From: Clostridium bornimense | Lineage (GTDB): Bacteria; Bacillota; Clostridia; Clostridiales; Clostridiaceae | Assembly: GCF_018917145.1 (NCBI RefSeq) | Contig: NZ_JAHLOD010000004.1 | Span: forward strand, 51,492-115,491 | Direction of reading: 5' to 3' | Length of the DNA stretch: 64,000 nt | Translations under genes and position numbers: made by a program | Notes under the pieces: model-generated | The model's input: the letters and a program-made list of their open reading frames with translations, nothing else | Told to the model about the DNA's origin: nothing | Databases searched by the model: none | Part shown: positions 36,181 through 46,063 of the stretch, in pieces | Numbering within the stretch: position 1 is the first letter of the stretch | How the letters are laid out: each line of letters opens with the position of its first letter

Positions 36181-36238
36181 TTATCCTCCTAATGAACATC
36201 GTTTTATAACAATATTGCATTTTTCCTTAAATATTAAG

Positions 36239-36269
36239 AGAAATCTCTCTGAAAATCAAAGAGATTTCT
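36239..36269 (-). terminator. Hairpin after galU
   Basis: A 12-bp stem AGAAATCTCT-type with one mismatch follows galU by ten bases; the minus-strand tail is CTTAATAT, only partly T-rich. Confidence 0.5.
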
Positions 36270-36278
36270 ATATAAATA

Positions 36279-37142
36279 TTATAAATCTAATGATTTTAAA
36301 TATTCTCTAAAATCATCTTTTAATTCTTCTCTTTTTAAAGCATATTCTACAGTAGCTTGTAAAAATCCTAGTTTATCCCCTACATCATATCTTCTGCCTT
36401 CAAAGTTATATGCATACATTGCTTCTTCTCCCATTAAAGTTTGAAGTGCATCAGTAAGTTGAATTTCTCCGCCTTTTCCTGGTGCAGTATGTTCTAAAAT
36501 TTCAAAAATCTTTGGAGTTATTATGTATCTTCCAAGAATAGCTATATTAGAATTAGTTTCGCCTTCCTTAGGCTTTTCAACAAGGTTTCTAACCTTATAT
36601 ACTCTATCTTCTATTTCTATGCCTTCTACAATTCCATACTTTGACACTTGATCTTCTGCTACTCTTTGTACCCCTAATACTGATGTTTTATATTCATCAA
36701 AACAATCAATTAATTGTTTTAAACATGGGACTTCACTATCTACAACATCATCTCCAAGCATAACTGCAAATGGCTCATTACCAACGAATGTCTTTGCACA
36801 ATGAATAGCATGACCTAATCCCTTTGGTTCTTTTTGTCTTATATAGTGTATATCTACCAAATTCGAAATATCTTGAACAATCTTAAGCAAATCATCTTTT
36901 CCTGATTCTTTTAATTGCATCTCTAGTTCTAGAGATTTATCAAAGTGATCTTCTATAGCTCGTTTACTTTTTCCTGTTATTATAAGAATCTCTTCTATCC
37001 CTGATGCTACAGCCTCTTCAATTATGTATTGAATTGTAGGCTTATCTACTATCGGTAACATCTCCTTTGGTTGTGCTTTTGTAGCTGGCAAGAACCTAGT
37101 ACCCAATCCCGCAGCTGGTATAATAGCCTTTTTTACTTTCAT
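36279..37142 (-). CDS. galU: UTP-glucose-1-phosphate uridylyltransferase
   Basis: This enzyme makes UDP-glucose for surface glycans and lipids. Signatures are KAIIPAAGLGTRFLPATKAQ, the EMLPIVDKPTIQYI segment, and GLGHAIHCAK. It has 287 residues. The ATG 37142 follows AGGAGGA; a TTG two codons earlier is possible but less likely. It sits between the TPR gene and the tagA-like gene and, with pgm (glucose-6-P to glucose-1-P), completes the route to UDP-glucose. Confidence 0.95.
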   Translation of the reverse strand: MKVKKAIIPAAGLGTRFLPATKAQPKEMLPIVDKPTIQYIIEEAVASGIEEILIITGKSKRAIEDHFDKSLELEMQLKESGKDDLLKIVQDISNLVDIHYIRQKEPKGLGHAIHCAKTFVGNEPFAVMLGDDVVDSEVPCLKQLIDCFDEYKTSVLGVQRVAEDQVSKYGIVEGIEIEDRVYKVRNLVEKPKEGETNSNIAILGRYIITPKIFEILEHTAPGKGGEIQLTDALQTLMGEEAMYAYNFEGRRYDVGDKLGFLQATVEYALKREELKDDFREYLKSLDL

Positions 37143-37156
37143 TTTCAATACTCCTC

Positions 37157-38221
37157 CTAATGTAACATATCTTTTATCTGTTTTAACACTTCATCATTTG
37201 AATCAATTTTTTCTGCAAGTTCAACATGCAATTTTGCATTTTTTATATCTCCTAAATAATAATAACACATTATAAGGTTTGTGCAAACTTCTATTGTCTT
37301 TAATGACTCAAATGTCTTCCTAAAATACTCTATTGCAGTTTTATAATCTCCTAAACAAGCATATGATAATCCCATTTCATAAACAACATCAACTAAATCA
37401 TTATCAAGTGCTAATGCCATATTAAGAGCTTCTATTGCTAAATCATATCTTTCAGCTAATCTATAACCTTTTCCTATATAATAATATAAAATTGCATCAT
37501 CTTTAAAATCTTCTACAAGAGGCACTAAGTAATTAAGAGCTTCTATTGGAGATGCATACAACAATTCTTTACCTTTTTCATAAGCTCTTACCTTGGATAA
37601 CCCATCCATCATCTCTTTTACTTCTTCAGTTTCTTCTCCACCTTTAGAAATATAAGTATTTAAAGAGAATAATGCTCCTTGGAAGTCATCTTCATCTCTC
37701 TTTATAATTCCTTCTACAAGATATCCTGTAGCATAATCCTTCATTTCTTTTGTCTTTTCTACAACTTCTAATATGTCATCCTTATATTCTTTATCTACAA
37801 AATATATTTCTTTAGCAAGATAAAAATATTTATCATAGTTTTCCTTTGATGGTTCAACTACTAAAAGACCCTTAATTAATATATAAGCATCTTCTAAATT
37901 ATTTTCATTAACATATTTAGCTATTATTCCTTTTATATATTTTATATAATTATCTTCAAATAATATCTCTTTATAAATTCCATTAAATTTAAATGAAGGA
38001 TCTCCACCTAAAACATAAAACATACCTTCTATAAAAAATCCTAAATTAACTTCTTCTAAAGATTCATTTCTTTCAATTCTTTCATATAAACTACTACTTT
38101 TAAGTGGCATATACACTGATTCTGATAATTCTATATTAAAAAATCTTTTCAATCTTTCCCTATCCATTTCTAAAAATAGTAACTTCGAAACCTTATCTCT
38201 AAATTTAGCTTTTATATCCAT
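37157..38221 (-). CDS. Tetratricopeptide repeat protein
   Basis: This is a 354-residue soluble protein of unknown partner. The C-terminal third has clear TPR units such as ILYYYIGKGYRLAERYDLAI, DLVDVVYEMGLSYACLGDYK and TNLIMCYYYLGDIKNAKLHV. The N-terminal part is helical with FKDDAILYYY-type repeats weaker. It is separated from galU by 14 bases, so it is cotranscribed; TPR proteins in polymer clusters often scaffold synthesis complexes, but that is inference. Confidence 0.85.
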   Translation of the reverse strand: MDIKAKFRDKVSKLLFLEMDRERLKRFFNIELSESVYMPLKSSSLYERIERNESLEEVNLGFFIEGMFYVLGGDPSFKFNGIYKEILFEDNYIKYIKGIIAKYVNENNLEDAYILIKGLLVVEPSKENYDKYFYLAKEIYFVDKEYKDDILEVVEKTKEMKDYATGYLVEGIIKRDEDDFQGALFSLNTYISKGGEETEEVKEMMDGLSKVRAYEKGKELLYASPIEALNYLVPLVEDFKDDAILYYYIGKGYRLAERYDLAIEALNMALALDNDLVDVVYEMGLSYACLGDYKTAIEYFRKTFESLKTIEVCTNLIMCYYYLGDIKNAKLHVELAEKIDSNDEVLKQIKDMLH

Positions 38222-38238
38222 ATTGCCTCCTATAGTTT

Positions 38239-38283
38239 AAAAAACTATAGCAAAGTCCACATACTTAGGACCTCCGCTATAGT
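38239..38283 (-). terminator. Terminator of pgm
   Basis: The stem ACTATAGC...GGTCC with GGACTTTGCTATAGT (about 15 bp, two mismatches) is followed by TTTTTT on the minus strand. Confidence 0.85.
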
Positions 38284-38311
38284 TTTTTTAATTTAAAATA
38301 ATATTTATTTA

Positions 38312-40042
38312 CTAAGCCATAGCTTTATTTATTATTGCCATAACTTTTTCTTTAAATACTTCTACTTTCTTCTTAGCATCTTCTACACTATTTCCTACTA
38401 CTGCAATATAAGCCTTCATCTTTGGTTCAGTACCAGAAGGTCTTACAACAAACCAAGAACCATCTTCTAAAACATATTTTAATACATTTGATTTTGGTAA
38501 ATCTATAGCACTAGTTTTTCCTGAAGCTAAGTCTTTTTCTACAGATTCCTTATAGTCATAAGCAGTAGCTACTTTAACTCCATTTACTTCAGTAACAGGA
38601 TTTTTTCTTAATTGATCTAAACACTTAGAAATCTTTTCTTGACCTTCTTTTCCTTGAAGTTCTATAGAAACTAAGTTTTCTTGATAGAATCCATATTTCT
38701 TACCTAATTCTATAAATGCATCATAAAGACTTAATCCTTTATTCTTATAATATAAGGTCATTTCACATACTAATGCAGCTGTAACAACAGCATCTTTATC
38801 TCTAGCATGTGTTCCAATTAATGAACCATAACTTTCTTCAAATCCAAATACATAAGTGTGTGAACCATCTTTTTCAAATTGAGTGATTTTTTCACCGATA
38901 TACTTAAATCCAGTTAAAACATCCATGATTTCAACATTAAAGTCTTCACAAACTTTTCTAGCCATTTCAGAAGTAACTATTGTTTTTATTACTACTGAAT
39001 TATCTTTTAATTGATTTAATTCCTTAAGAGAACTTAAAATATAGTGAGTTAATAAAACTCCTGTTTGATTTCCTGAAAGAATTTGATATTCTCCTTTAGA
39101 ATCTTTAACAACAACACCAATTCTATCAGCATCTGGGTCTGTACCAAATATGATATCTGGTGATATTTCTTTAGCCATTTCTAAAGCTAATTTAAATACC
39201 TTTGGATCTTCTGGATTTGGATATGGAGCTGTTGGGAAATTACCATCTGGTAACTCTTGTTCCTTAACCACATTTAATCCTGTATATCCAAGTTCTGTTA
39301 ACACTCTTCTTACTGGTATATTTCCAGTTCCATGAATTGGAGTATATATGATTTTTAAATCCTTAGCTTTTTCTTTTATTAATTCTTTTCTTATTGTTGC
39401 ACTCTTTACTGCTTCTACATATGGTTTGTCAACTTCTTCTGAAACAATTTTAATCATTCCATTCTTAATTGCTTCATCAAAATCTACTGTCTTTATATCT
39501 GCAAAAGAAGTAACCTTGTTAACAAAATCTATTATAGCGGTTGCATCAGCATCTGTAACTTGGTATCCTTCTGGTCCATATACTTTATAACCGTTATATT
39601 GCTTTGGATTGTGAGAAGCAGTTATCGCTATACCACCTTTGCATTTTAATTCTCTAACAGAGAATGAAAGTTCTGGAACTGGTCTTAAAGAATCAAATAA
39701 GTTAACTTTTATTCCATTTGCAGCTAAAATTGTAGCAGCTCTCTTAGAGAAAACATCACTTTTGATTCTTGAATCATGAGCAATACTAACTGATATTTCT
39801 CCTGTAAACTTATTATTTAAGTAGTTAGCAAAACCTTGAGTTGCAAGTCCTACTGTGTAAATATTCATTCTATTACTTCCAGCACCAATAACCCCTCTTA
39901 ATCCACCAGTACCGAATTCTAAGTCTTTATAAAATCTATCTTCTATTTCTTTCTCATCTGTTATTGCCTTTAACTCATTTTTAGTATCTTCATCAATAAT
40001 TGATGAATTAATCCATTCATCATATTTAGTTCTATAATCCAT
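38312..40042 (-). CDS. Phosphoglucomutase/phosphomannomutase
   Basis: This alpha-D-phosphohexomutase interconverts hexose 6- and 1-phosphates, supplying glucose-1-phosphate to GalU. The 576 residues have the catalytic phosphoserine loop ITASHNPKQYNGYKVYG, metal-binding GTDPDADRIGVV, sugar loop GFEESYGSL and phosphate loop RPSGTEPKMKAY. The length matches the Firmicute PgcA type. GGAGGGAAC precedes the ATG, and a strong terminator follows. Confidence 0.95.
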   Translation of the reverse strand: MDYRTKYDEWINSSIIDEDTKNELKAITDEKEIEDRFYKDLEFGTGGLRGVIGAGSNRMNIYTVGLATQGFANYLNNKFTGEISVSIAHDSRIKSDVFSKRAATILAANGIKVNLFDSLRPVPELSFSVRELKCKGGIAITASHNPKQYNGYKVYGPEGYQVTDADATAIIDFVNKVTSFADIKTVDFDEAIKNGMIKIVSEEVDKPYVEAVKSATIRKELIKEKAKDLKIIYTPIHGTGNIPVRRVLTELGYTGLNVVKEQELPDGNFPTAPYPNPEDPKVFKLALEMAKEISPDIIFGTDPDADRIGVVVKDSKGEYQILSGNQTGVLLTHYILSSLKELNQLKDNSVVIKTIVTSEMARKVCEDFNVEIMDVLTGFKYIGEKITQFEKDGSHTYVFGFEESYGSLIGTHARDKDAVVTAALVCEMTLYYKNKGLSLYDAFIELGKKYGFYQENLVSIELQGKEGQEKISKCLDQLRKNPVTEVNGVKVATAYDYKESVEKDLASGKTSAIDLPKSNVLKYVLEDGSWFVVRPSGTEPKMKAYIAVVGNSVEDAKKKVEVFKEKVMAIINKAMA

Positions 40043-40179
40043 ATGTTCCCTCCTACGTTACATTAAATCATCTCTAAATTGTATTATACTAACAAAACGT
40101 TAAAATGTAAAATGAAATCGATATTACTTTTAAATATTTCTTGAATAAATTTATCTTAAATAACTAGCTTTTATCAGCA

Positions 40180-40665
40180 TTAATGACGAATTTTCTTGCT
40201 ATGACTTCTTCCAAACCCTTTTGCCAGTAAAAATATTCCTTTCCTAAGTGCAGTAAATATAATAGTACCTATTATTCCTCCTGAAAAATCAATTAAAACA
40301 TCTAATACATTAGAATTTCTTCCTGGAATATACATTTGATAAAATTCATCTAATACCGCTATTAATAATATTGTAAATAATATATGAATTATATATTTTC
40401 CATTATTAACTTTAAGTATTTGAAATGCTATTCCTAAAATAAATGCTAATAAACAATATTCCGCTACATGGGCACACTTTCTAAATAATTTATTTAATTT
40501 ATCCTTATTTACACCATCAAAAGATGAGCTTATATAATCACTTTCAATTATTTTTTGCATTACGCCTCTACTTCTATCATTAGAACTAGTTCCTGTTTGG
40601 CTAGAATTGTAAAATATAAAACCTATAATTGTAATACATATTATAATAATTATCCCCTTCTTCAT
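40180..40665 (-). CDS. VanZ-like family protein
   Basis: This small membrane protein of 161 residues has four helices and the VanZ features FRKCAHVAEYCLLAFILGI (after KLN) and AVLDEFYQMYIPGRNSNVLD. VanZ homologues confer low-level teicoplanin tolerance in enterococci; here the function is unknown. ATG 40665 follows GGGGGTAG. A basic C-terminal tail ends in KKIRH. It is a single gene between pgm and a repeat-filled gap. Confidence 0.88.
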   Translation of the reverse strand: MKKGIIIIICITIIGFIFYNSSQTGTSSNDRSRGVMQKIIESDYISSSFDGVNKDKLNKLFRKCAHVAEYCLLAFILGIAFQILKVNNGKYIIHILFTILLIAVLDEFYQMYIPGRNSNVLDVLIDFSGGIIGTIIFTALRKGIFLLAKGFGRSHSKKIRH

Positions 40666-40740
40666 ATATCTACCCCCATCATATGTTTATTTTAAACATT
40701 ATTTTACCACTAGCAATATTTTTGGACAAGACTATCAAAT

Positions 40741-41080
40741 TTCAGTGCATAGTTTCGGAATGAATAGGTAAGAGTGAATAGTTATAGATATGTTTAGTGC
40801 ATATATAAAACTATTATACTTAAGTGTTGTTTTCATAAATCATGAGCTTCTATTTCAAGCTACATGAAGGTGCAACCTTCATTAGCCCCTTGTGATACTT
40901 ATATATCAAATGTAACTCTCTTAAGAAAACTATCTTATTCTATACATAAAATTATCACACTTAAAATCTCAGAAATTCCCCAAAGGGAATTTCATCCATA
41001 ACTGTGAACTGACAACTGTGCCCTGTGCACTGACACCTGCGCCTTGTGCCTTCATACTTGTGCCCTGATATATGCCTTGT
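40741..41080. repeat. Dispersed repeat family 1, copy C (near full length)
   Basis: This is the most complete copy: the TTCAGTGCATAG head, GTTTAGTGCATATATAAAAC, ACTTAAGTGTTGTTTTCATA, CTACATGAAGGTGCAACCTT, the palindrome at 40972-40993 and a run of CTGTGCCCTG-like short repeats. It fills the vanZ-glycosyltransferase gap (40666-41152), with the terminator at its end. A weak 70-codon frame crossing it is not real. Confidence 0.85.
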
Positions 41081-41088
41081 TCCTTAAT

Positions 41089-41130
41089 AAAAAAGCTGCC
41101 ACCTACGAAACTTAATCGTATTGTAGCAGC
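41089..41130 (-). terminator. Terminator of the 942-residue glycosyltransferase
   Basis: The stem GCTGCTAC/GTAGGTGGCAGC is followed by six T residues on the minus strand. It lies 22 bases past the stop codon. Confidence 0.87.
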
Positions 41131-41152
41131 CCAAAAATATATTAAAAGGGAT

Positions 41153-43981
41153 CTATCTACTAGCTTTGTTGAAAACCTCATTGATGAAAAACATTTCTGT
41201 GGACTTATTATATTCTCTTGATTGATTGTCCAAAGATATGTTACTTCTATCTACTGTATTAATCTCAATAGTACGTTTTCTCTTTTCATAAAACTCTGGT
41301 AAACTTAAGTTATTTACCATAAATTTTGATGTAGCCATATAATATAAATATTTAACGCTACCAATTCTAACTTTTTCTGCTCCTCCAGCTACTTTCTCAC
41401 TTTCATCTTTTACTGTCCATACACATTTATATTGTGGACAATATTTATCTATATACTCATATAAAGATTTTGGTGATGTATCATCATTAGATATAGCTTG
41501 TTCAGAAAATACTACTGTTTTCTTATTTAATGGTAACAGTCTAAGGGCAGGATAAACATATCTTTCTAATGCTTCTCTTCTTCTTGGTCCTTTATCTATC
41601 CAACTCCATATAAGCTTTGATTTTATACCTAATACACCTTTGTTACTTATATTTAGAGTGTATTTATGATTATCAGTATTAATGACATCATACTCTTGAT
41701 TTTCTAATGTATATAATTCATCAGATACCTTTTCTTCATTACTTTCATAATCTATATATATTTTCCAATTATTTGCTGTTAATAAGCTTCTACCTTTATT
41801 ATCTACTAATTTTAAGTTAAAAATAGCCTTCAAAATATCTTTACCATTGAAAATAATCTCTCCTGGTATAACAACATCTGCATCAGATTTTTTTGTTACA
41901 CATCTTATTGCAACTTTTGATATGCTACCTTTTATATTTAATTCCCCTTTATTCAAAACAGTTGCAAATCTTATATTTTCATCATTAATATTGATATTAT
42001 CTAAATATGTAGATAACTTAGTATTTCTTAATATAGTAGCTCCAGATAAAGATATATCTAATCTTACTAAATTAATATTATCAATAGCCTTTCTCTTATT
42101 TAGAATGTTTACACCAGTTAAAGGTCTTCTTTTACCATTTCTGAAATAGTAGAAAAACCAACTACCAACACCCCAAGTCTTCATAACTCTTTCTTTATTT
42201 AAAATTACTTTAAACCCTTCAGCATTAGGATGTTTCTTTAAAATTGTTGGACTTATAGTATATTCTTTATTTTCCTCAGCATAAATAGGAAATTGAACTC
42301 CAGTCTTCCAATTAATTATTAATAATTTCTTATCATAATCTTTATCACTAAACCAACCTTCTAAAATTACAGAATCATCTTTAAATGAGCAAGCAGTTAT
42401 ACCTGCAAATTGTTTAGTTGAACTAATAATTAAATTACCCTCTTCATCATATTTAACTAATAACTTATTTAGATTCCATAGATATGGTTTTGGAGTAGCT
42501 CCTTTACCTTTGCATGGATTTCCTAAAACAATATCTTTATCAATTCCTGGTACCTTTAAATTAATAATAATATTATACTTTCCAGAACCTAATGCCATGA
42601 TTTCTTTTTTATTAAAATCGATGTTTATACTATATCCACACCAATCATAATTAAATAAACGATTATTCAACTTATAATCTTTCGCTCTAACTCCATAATT
42701 TTGTGTTATAATAGGTTTCTTTTCATTTATTATTTTTACTTCAGCCTTTTTCCCATTCTTAGTATTAATTAAATAGGCTGACATCTTTACAATTTCACTT
42801 TTATCTAAATTAACTCTTGGAATATAAACATATCCTTTTAAGTTCATAACTCCATCTTCATAAGTTATCTTACTAATTTTCTTAACTTCTTCCGCTCTAT
42901 TTAACTCTATAGTCATATCATAATATTCCTTAGGAATACCTTTAAAAGGGAATTTTCCAATGTACTTATTACCTTTTCTAATTACTTCAAGAGATTCTAT
43001 ATTATTTTTTTCAAAATTAATAACTTCCATAAGAGTATCTAGCTCATTATTTTTTATACAATAGTATTTAATTCTATCTATAGCTTTAAGATCATCAAAA
43101 AGACTATTAGGCATTTCTTTAATATATTCCTTTATTATATTAACAAACATGCCTCTATTTTGAGGTCTAACTTCATCTAATCTATTAATATAAGACATAA
43201 AGTCTACATTTATCCACCTATTGTTCTTAATATAAGTACATGTTCCATCCTTAACATTATCAGTTATAAACTTATCTACAACTTCTATTGCATAAAGTCT
43301 ATCTATAAACTCACTAATATTCATTTTCTCCCCTATTAATGAATTTTTTTCAGCTCTCCAATAATAAACATCATCTGATAATATTGCTGTAGAATTAGCA
43401 TTAAAAAATGCTGGAATTATAACAGGAAGGTCCTCTTCCACAATATGTTCTATAAACTTTATATTGTTTTTATCCCAAAACTCTTTTCTAAAAATCTTAT
43501 TTCCAATAAAAGTATCATATATAAGAGATGGATTTTTAGTTATATGCGTATTCTCTACTGATTCCTTAAAAACCCTATTATGAAGGAATGAAGATCCTTC
43601 TCCTTTTTCATCAATTCTTACTACATTACCTGTAACTATATCAACTGTACCATCATTAGTCATCGCATACAATTTTTCATAAGTTTCATTTGCAACATAA
43701 TCATTACTATTTAAAAATGCTATATACTCTCCTTTAGCAAAAGATACTCCATAGTTCTTACATTGACCATTACCACCATGTTCTTTATTTACTATATAAA
43801 AATTTTCATAGTTAACAGCATATTCTTCAGCTATCTTTTCACTTTCATCTGTAGAACCATCATTAATCATAAAAACTTCTATTTCCTTTAGTGTTTGACT
43901 TACTAAAGACTCCAAACATTCTCTTAGATAATCCGCTGCATTATATATAGTAACAATTATACTAACCTTTACTTTATTCAT
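41153..43981 (-). CDS. Large family 2 glycosyltransferase with truncated TagF-like C-terminus
   Basis: Residues 1-330 are a GT-A domain (VSIIVTIYNAADYLRECLES, FMINDGSTDESEK). The usual DxD is changed to FLNSNDY, which may weaken metal binding. Residues 350-820 form beta-rich domains like those in wall teichoic acid glycosyltransferases. From about 830 the chain resembles the start of a CDP-glycerol glycerophosphotransferase (TVVFSEQ, YKCVWTVKDE, YYMATSKFMVNNLSLPEF), but stops 40 residues later with no WHGTPLK or catalytic region. It may be a 3'-deleted bifunctional enzyme. ATG 43981 follows AAGGGGG. Confidence 0.8.
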   Translation of the reverse strand: MNKVKVSIIVTIYNAADYLRECLESLVSQTLKEIEVFMINDGSTDESEKIAEEYAVNYENFYIVNKEHGGNGQCKNYGVSFAKGEYIAFLNSNDYVANETYEKLYAMTNDGTVDIVTGNVVRIDEKGEGSSFLHNRVFKESVENTHITKNPSLIYDTFIGNKIFRKEFWDKNNIKFIEHIVEEDLPVIIPAFFNANSTAILSDDVYYWRAEKNSLIGEKMNISEFIDRLYAIEVVDKFITDNVKDGTCTYIKNNRWINVDFMSYINRLDEVRPQNRGMFVNIIKEYIKEMPNSLFDDLKAIDRIKYYCIKNNELDTLMEVINFEKNNIESLEVIRKGNKYIGKFPFKGIPKEYYDMTIELNRAEEVKKISKITYEDGVMNLKGYVYIPRVNLDKSEIVKMSAYLINTKNGKKAEVKIINEKKPIITQNYGVRAKDYKLNNRLFNYDWCGYSINIDFNKKEIMALGSGKYNIIINLKVPGIDKDIVLGNPCKGKGATPKPYLWNLNKLLVKYDEEGNLIISSTKQFAGITACSFKDDSVILEGWFSDKDYDKKLLIINWKTGVQFPIYAEENKEYTISPTILKKHPNAEGFKVILNKERVMKTWGVGSWFFYYFRNGKRRPLTGVNILNKRKAIDNINLVRLDISLSGATILRNTKLSTYLDNININDENIRFATVLNKGELNIKGSISKVAIRCVTKKSDADVVIPGEIIFNGKDILKAIFNLKLVDNKGRSLLTANNWKIYIDYESNEEKVSDELYTLENQEYDVINTDNHKYTLNISNKGVLGIKSKLIWSWIDKGPRRREALERYVYPALRLLPLNKKTVVFSEQAISNDDTSPKSLYEYIDKYCPQYKCVWTVKDESEKVAGGAEKVRIGSVKYLYYMATSKFMVNNLSLPEFYEKRKRTIEINTVDRSNISLDNQSREYNKSTEMFFINEVFNKASR

Positions 43982-44301
43982 TCATAATATCCCCCTTAAA
44001 GCTCTTACATATATACTGCAATACCTTACGTTACTTTCTTAAATCAAGCTGATTATAGCACATTTTTTATTGTATTAGTTCAATATTAAATCGCCCTATT
44101 TTTACATTTATTTAAGCAAATTTTCACTTTGTTAGTAGAAGATATTTATTGCATTTTCAAACTTACTAAAATAAGAATTACTTCCTTATTATTGATATAA
44201 TGCATTATTTCTTATAATTGAATTTCATATTTACTTTTATTTTGTCATGAAAAAGGGAACTTTTCAGGGCACCATTTCAGGGCACAGTGCACAGTAAATG
44301 C

Positions 44302-44535
44302 TAATTTTCCCCTGTGGGGAAAATATTATAGTCCTGCGGATGGCAATTCACAATTCAAGCAATTCAAACAATTCACAGTTCAATCAATTCGTATTTCACA
44401 ATTGTGTTATTAGGTGTATTTAGTGAGTATATAAAACTATTATACTTAAGTGTTGTTTTTCTATAAATCAATAGGTTCTAATCCAGGCTATATGAAAGGA
44501 CAGCTTTCATTGGTATTCTGTAACGGTTCCATATT
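44302..44535. repeat. Dispersed repeat family 1, copy B1
   Basis: The palindromic module at 44302-44344 matches 133-175. It is followed by AATTCACAATTC units and the main-body start GTATTTAGTGAGTATATAAA. The body diverges after about 44500. Upstream, 43982-44301 is AT-rich with no frame. This is the longest gene-free stretch (953 bases). Confidence 0.78.
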
Positions 44536-44573
44536 AACCCCTTAAAGTTTCATCAATAACTTTTCACTATCTT

Positions 44574-44594
44574 CACCACCACTTAACTATAACA
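44574..44594. repeat. Isolated family 2 repeat core
   Basis: CACCACCACTTAACTATAAC, the core of the repeat found around the Rpn/SEC-C genes at 53-58 kb, occurs here between two copies of family 1. Confidence 0.6.
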
Positions 44595-44649
44595 GAATAG
44601 GTTAAACGTTATCATAGTTGCTTAAAGTAAAGATTCTATTTCAATTCAC

Positions 44650-44930
44650 AATTGTATTAATATATATGTTTAGCTTATATATAAAACTATTGTACTTAAG
44701 TGTTGTTTTTCATAAATCATGGGTTCCCACTACAAGCTATATGAAGGTGCAACCTTCATTAGCCTCCCGTAACAGTTCTATATCAAATACAAGTACCTTA
44801 AGAAAACTAACTTATTCTATGTACAAAATTGTGGCACTTAAAATCTCAGAAATTCCCCAAAGGGAATTTCATCCATAACTGTGCTTTGTGTCCTCATACC
44901 TGTACCCTGATATATACCTGCTCCCTGTTT
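44650..44930. repeat. Dispersed repeat family 1, copy B2
   Basis: This is close to copy C over almost its whole length, with the palindrome at 44849-44870 and TGTACCCTG-type tail. It ends a few bases from the stop codon of the next gene at 44935; no separate terminator is visible there. Confidence 0.8.
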
Positions 44931-44934
44931 CTCC

Positions 44935-46035
44935 TTATTCATAATCAATGATGCCCCTAATCACCTTACATACTCTCTCCGTAGAATTGGCATCTTGATA
45001 CTTAAAGTACATATCTCTAAAATTCATTATTCTTTCTATATCAAAAACATTATTATTTATTGCACTAATTACATCATCCTCTGTTTTACATATAGGGGCA
45101 GGCATTGTATTTTCATAATCTACATACATTCCTCTGGTAGATTTATATTCTTCTAGGTCTGGTGAATATAAAATAATAGGTTTTTTCATGATTGTAAAAT
45201 CAAATAATACAGCAGAATAATCTGTTATTAGATAGTCTGTTACAGAAAAAAGTGCCCTTATGCTTTCATTGTTTCCATTTATTATTTCTTTATCACGAGA
45301 AATTATTTTATTACCAAACCAAGGATGCATCTTATAAATTATCACGTATTCTTTACCTAATTTGTTTTTAATATACTCTAAATTGATTGGTTGATATTTT
45401 ATATCTTTTATAGGATCTCCTCTAAAGGTAGGTGCAAATAATATTACTTTCTTATTTTTAATAAAGGGATACTTTTGCATCATACTTTCTCTATTAGAAC
45501 AAACAATTTCTTTAGAAAATAAGTTATCTGTCTTTGGAATTCCCGTTATTAAAATATTACTCTTATCAATATTAAAAGCTGTACTATAACAGTTTTTCCA
45601 TTTTTCCGATGATGCTATAACATAGTCATAATTTTTTATTTTATAATCTCTTTTTATATCATTACCAAATTTTTTAATAGCTCCACTGGCATGCCATATT
45701 TGAAGCACCTTTACACCATTTCTTTTAAAATGAGAAACGACATAATTATTATAATCTAAAATAACAACATGAGATGTATTAATATAATATACTTGCTTTA
45801 TGCAATTAAAAAAGTATTTTATATTGCAAATAAGGGTATTCTCATATTTCATCAGTATGTAGTTTAAATTATATTCTTTATAATTTTTTAATGTCTCAGA
45901 AATCTTAAGAAAATTACCTTTTAGTTCATCTTCTTTATAAGATATAAATGTTATTTTATATTTATCTATTTTAAAAAAGCAAGTAAATAAATATACTGGC
46001 AATAGCAAAATATAAAGAACAATATTTTTAATCAT
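44935..46035 (-). CDS. CDP-glycerol glycerophosphotransferase family protein (366 aa)
   Basis: TagB/TagF-type enzymes transfer glycerol phosphate from CDP-glycerol to a teichoic acid primer or chain. The protein has an N-terminal membrane segment (LYILLLPVYLFTCF), VLQIWHASGAIKKFG (the WH motif), ITGIPKTDNLF, VILFAPTFRGD, YVIIYKMHPW and the LITDYSAVLFDF signature. The start is ATG 46035 with AGGGAG nine bases upstream; a GTG six codons earlier is possible. It is the last gene of the tagGH-tagD-tagF-like run. Confidence 0.9.
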   Translation of the reverse strand: MIKNIVLYILLLPVYLFTCFFKIDKYKITFISYKEDELKGNFLKISETLKNYKEYNLNYILMKYENTLICNIKYFFNCIKQVYYINTSHVVILDYNNYVVSHFKRNGVKVLQIWHASGAIKKFGNDIKRDYKIKNYDYVIASSEKWKNCYSTAFNIDKSNILITGIPKTDNLFSKEIVCSNRESMMQKYPFIKNKKVILFAPTFRGDPIKDIKYQPINLEYIKNKLGKEYVIIYKMHPWFGNKIISRDKEIINGNNESIRALFSVTDYLITDYSAVLFDFTIMKKPIILYSPDLEEYKSTRGMYVDYENTMPAPICKTEDDVISAINNNVFDIERIMNFRDMYFKYQDANSTERVCKVIRGIIDYE

Positions 46036-46063
46036 AACTTTGTGCTCCCTCACAATTTTATAA

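Noticed and set aside
40969..41181. Minus-strand frame of 70 codons through the repeat and terminator
   Set aside because: It reads through repeat family 1 and a terminator, has no ribosome site, and overlaps the end of the large glycosyltransferase.
44618..44878. Plus-strand frame of 86 codons
   Set aside because: It lies wholly within repeat copy B2; the same sequence in copies A and C does not keep the frame open.
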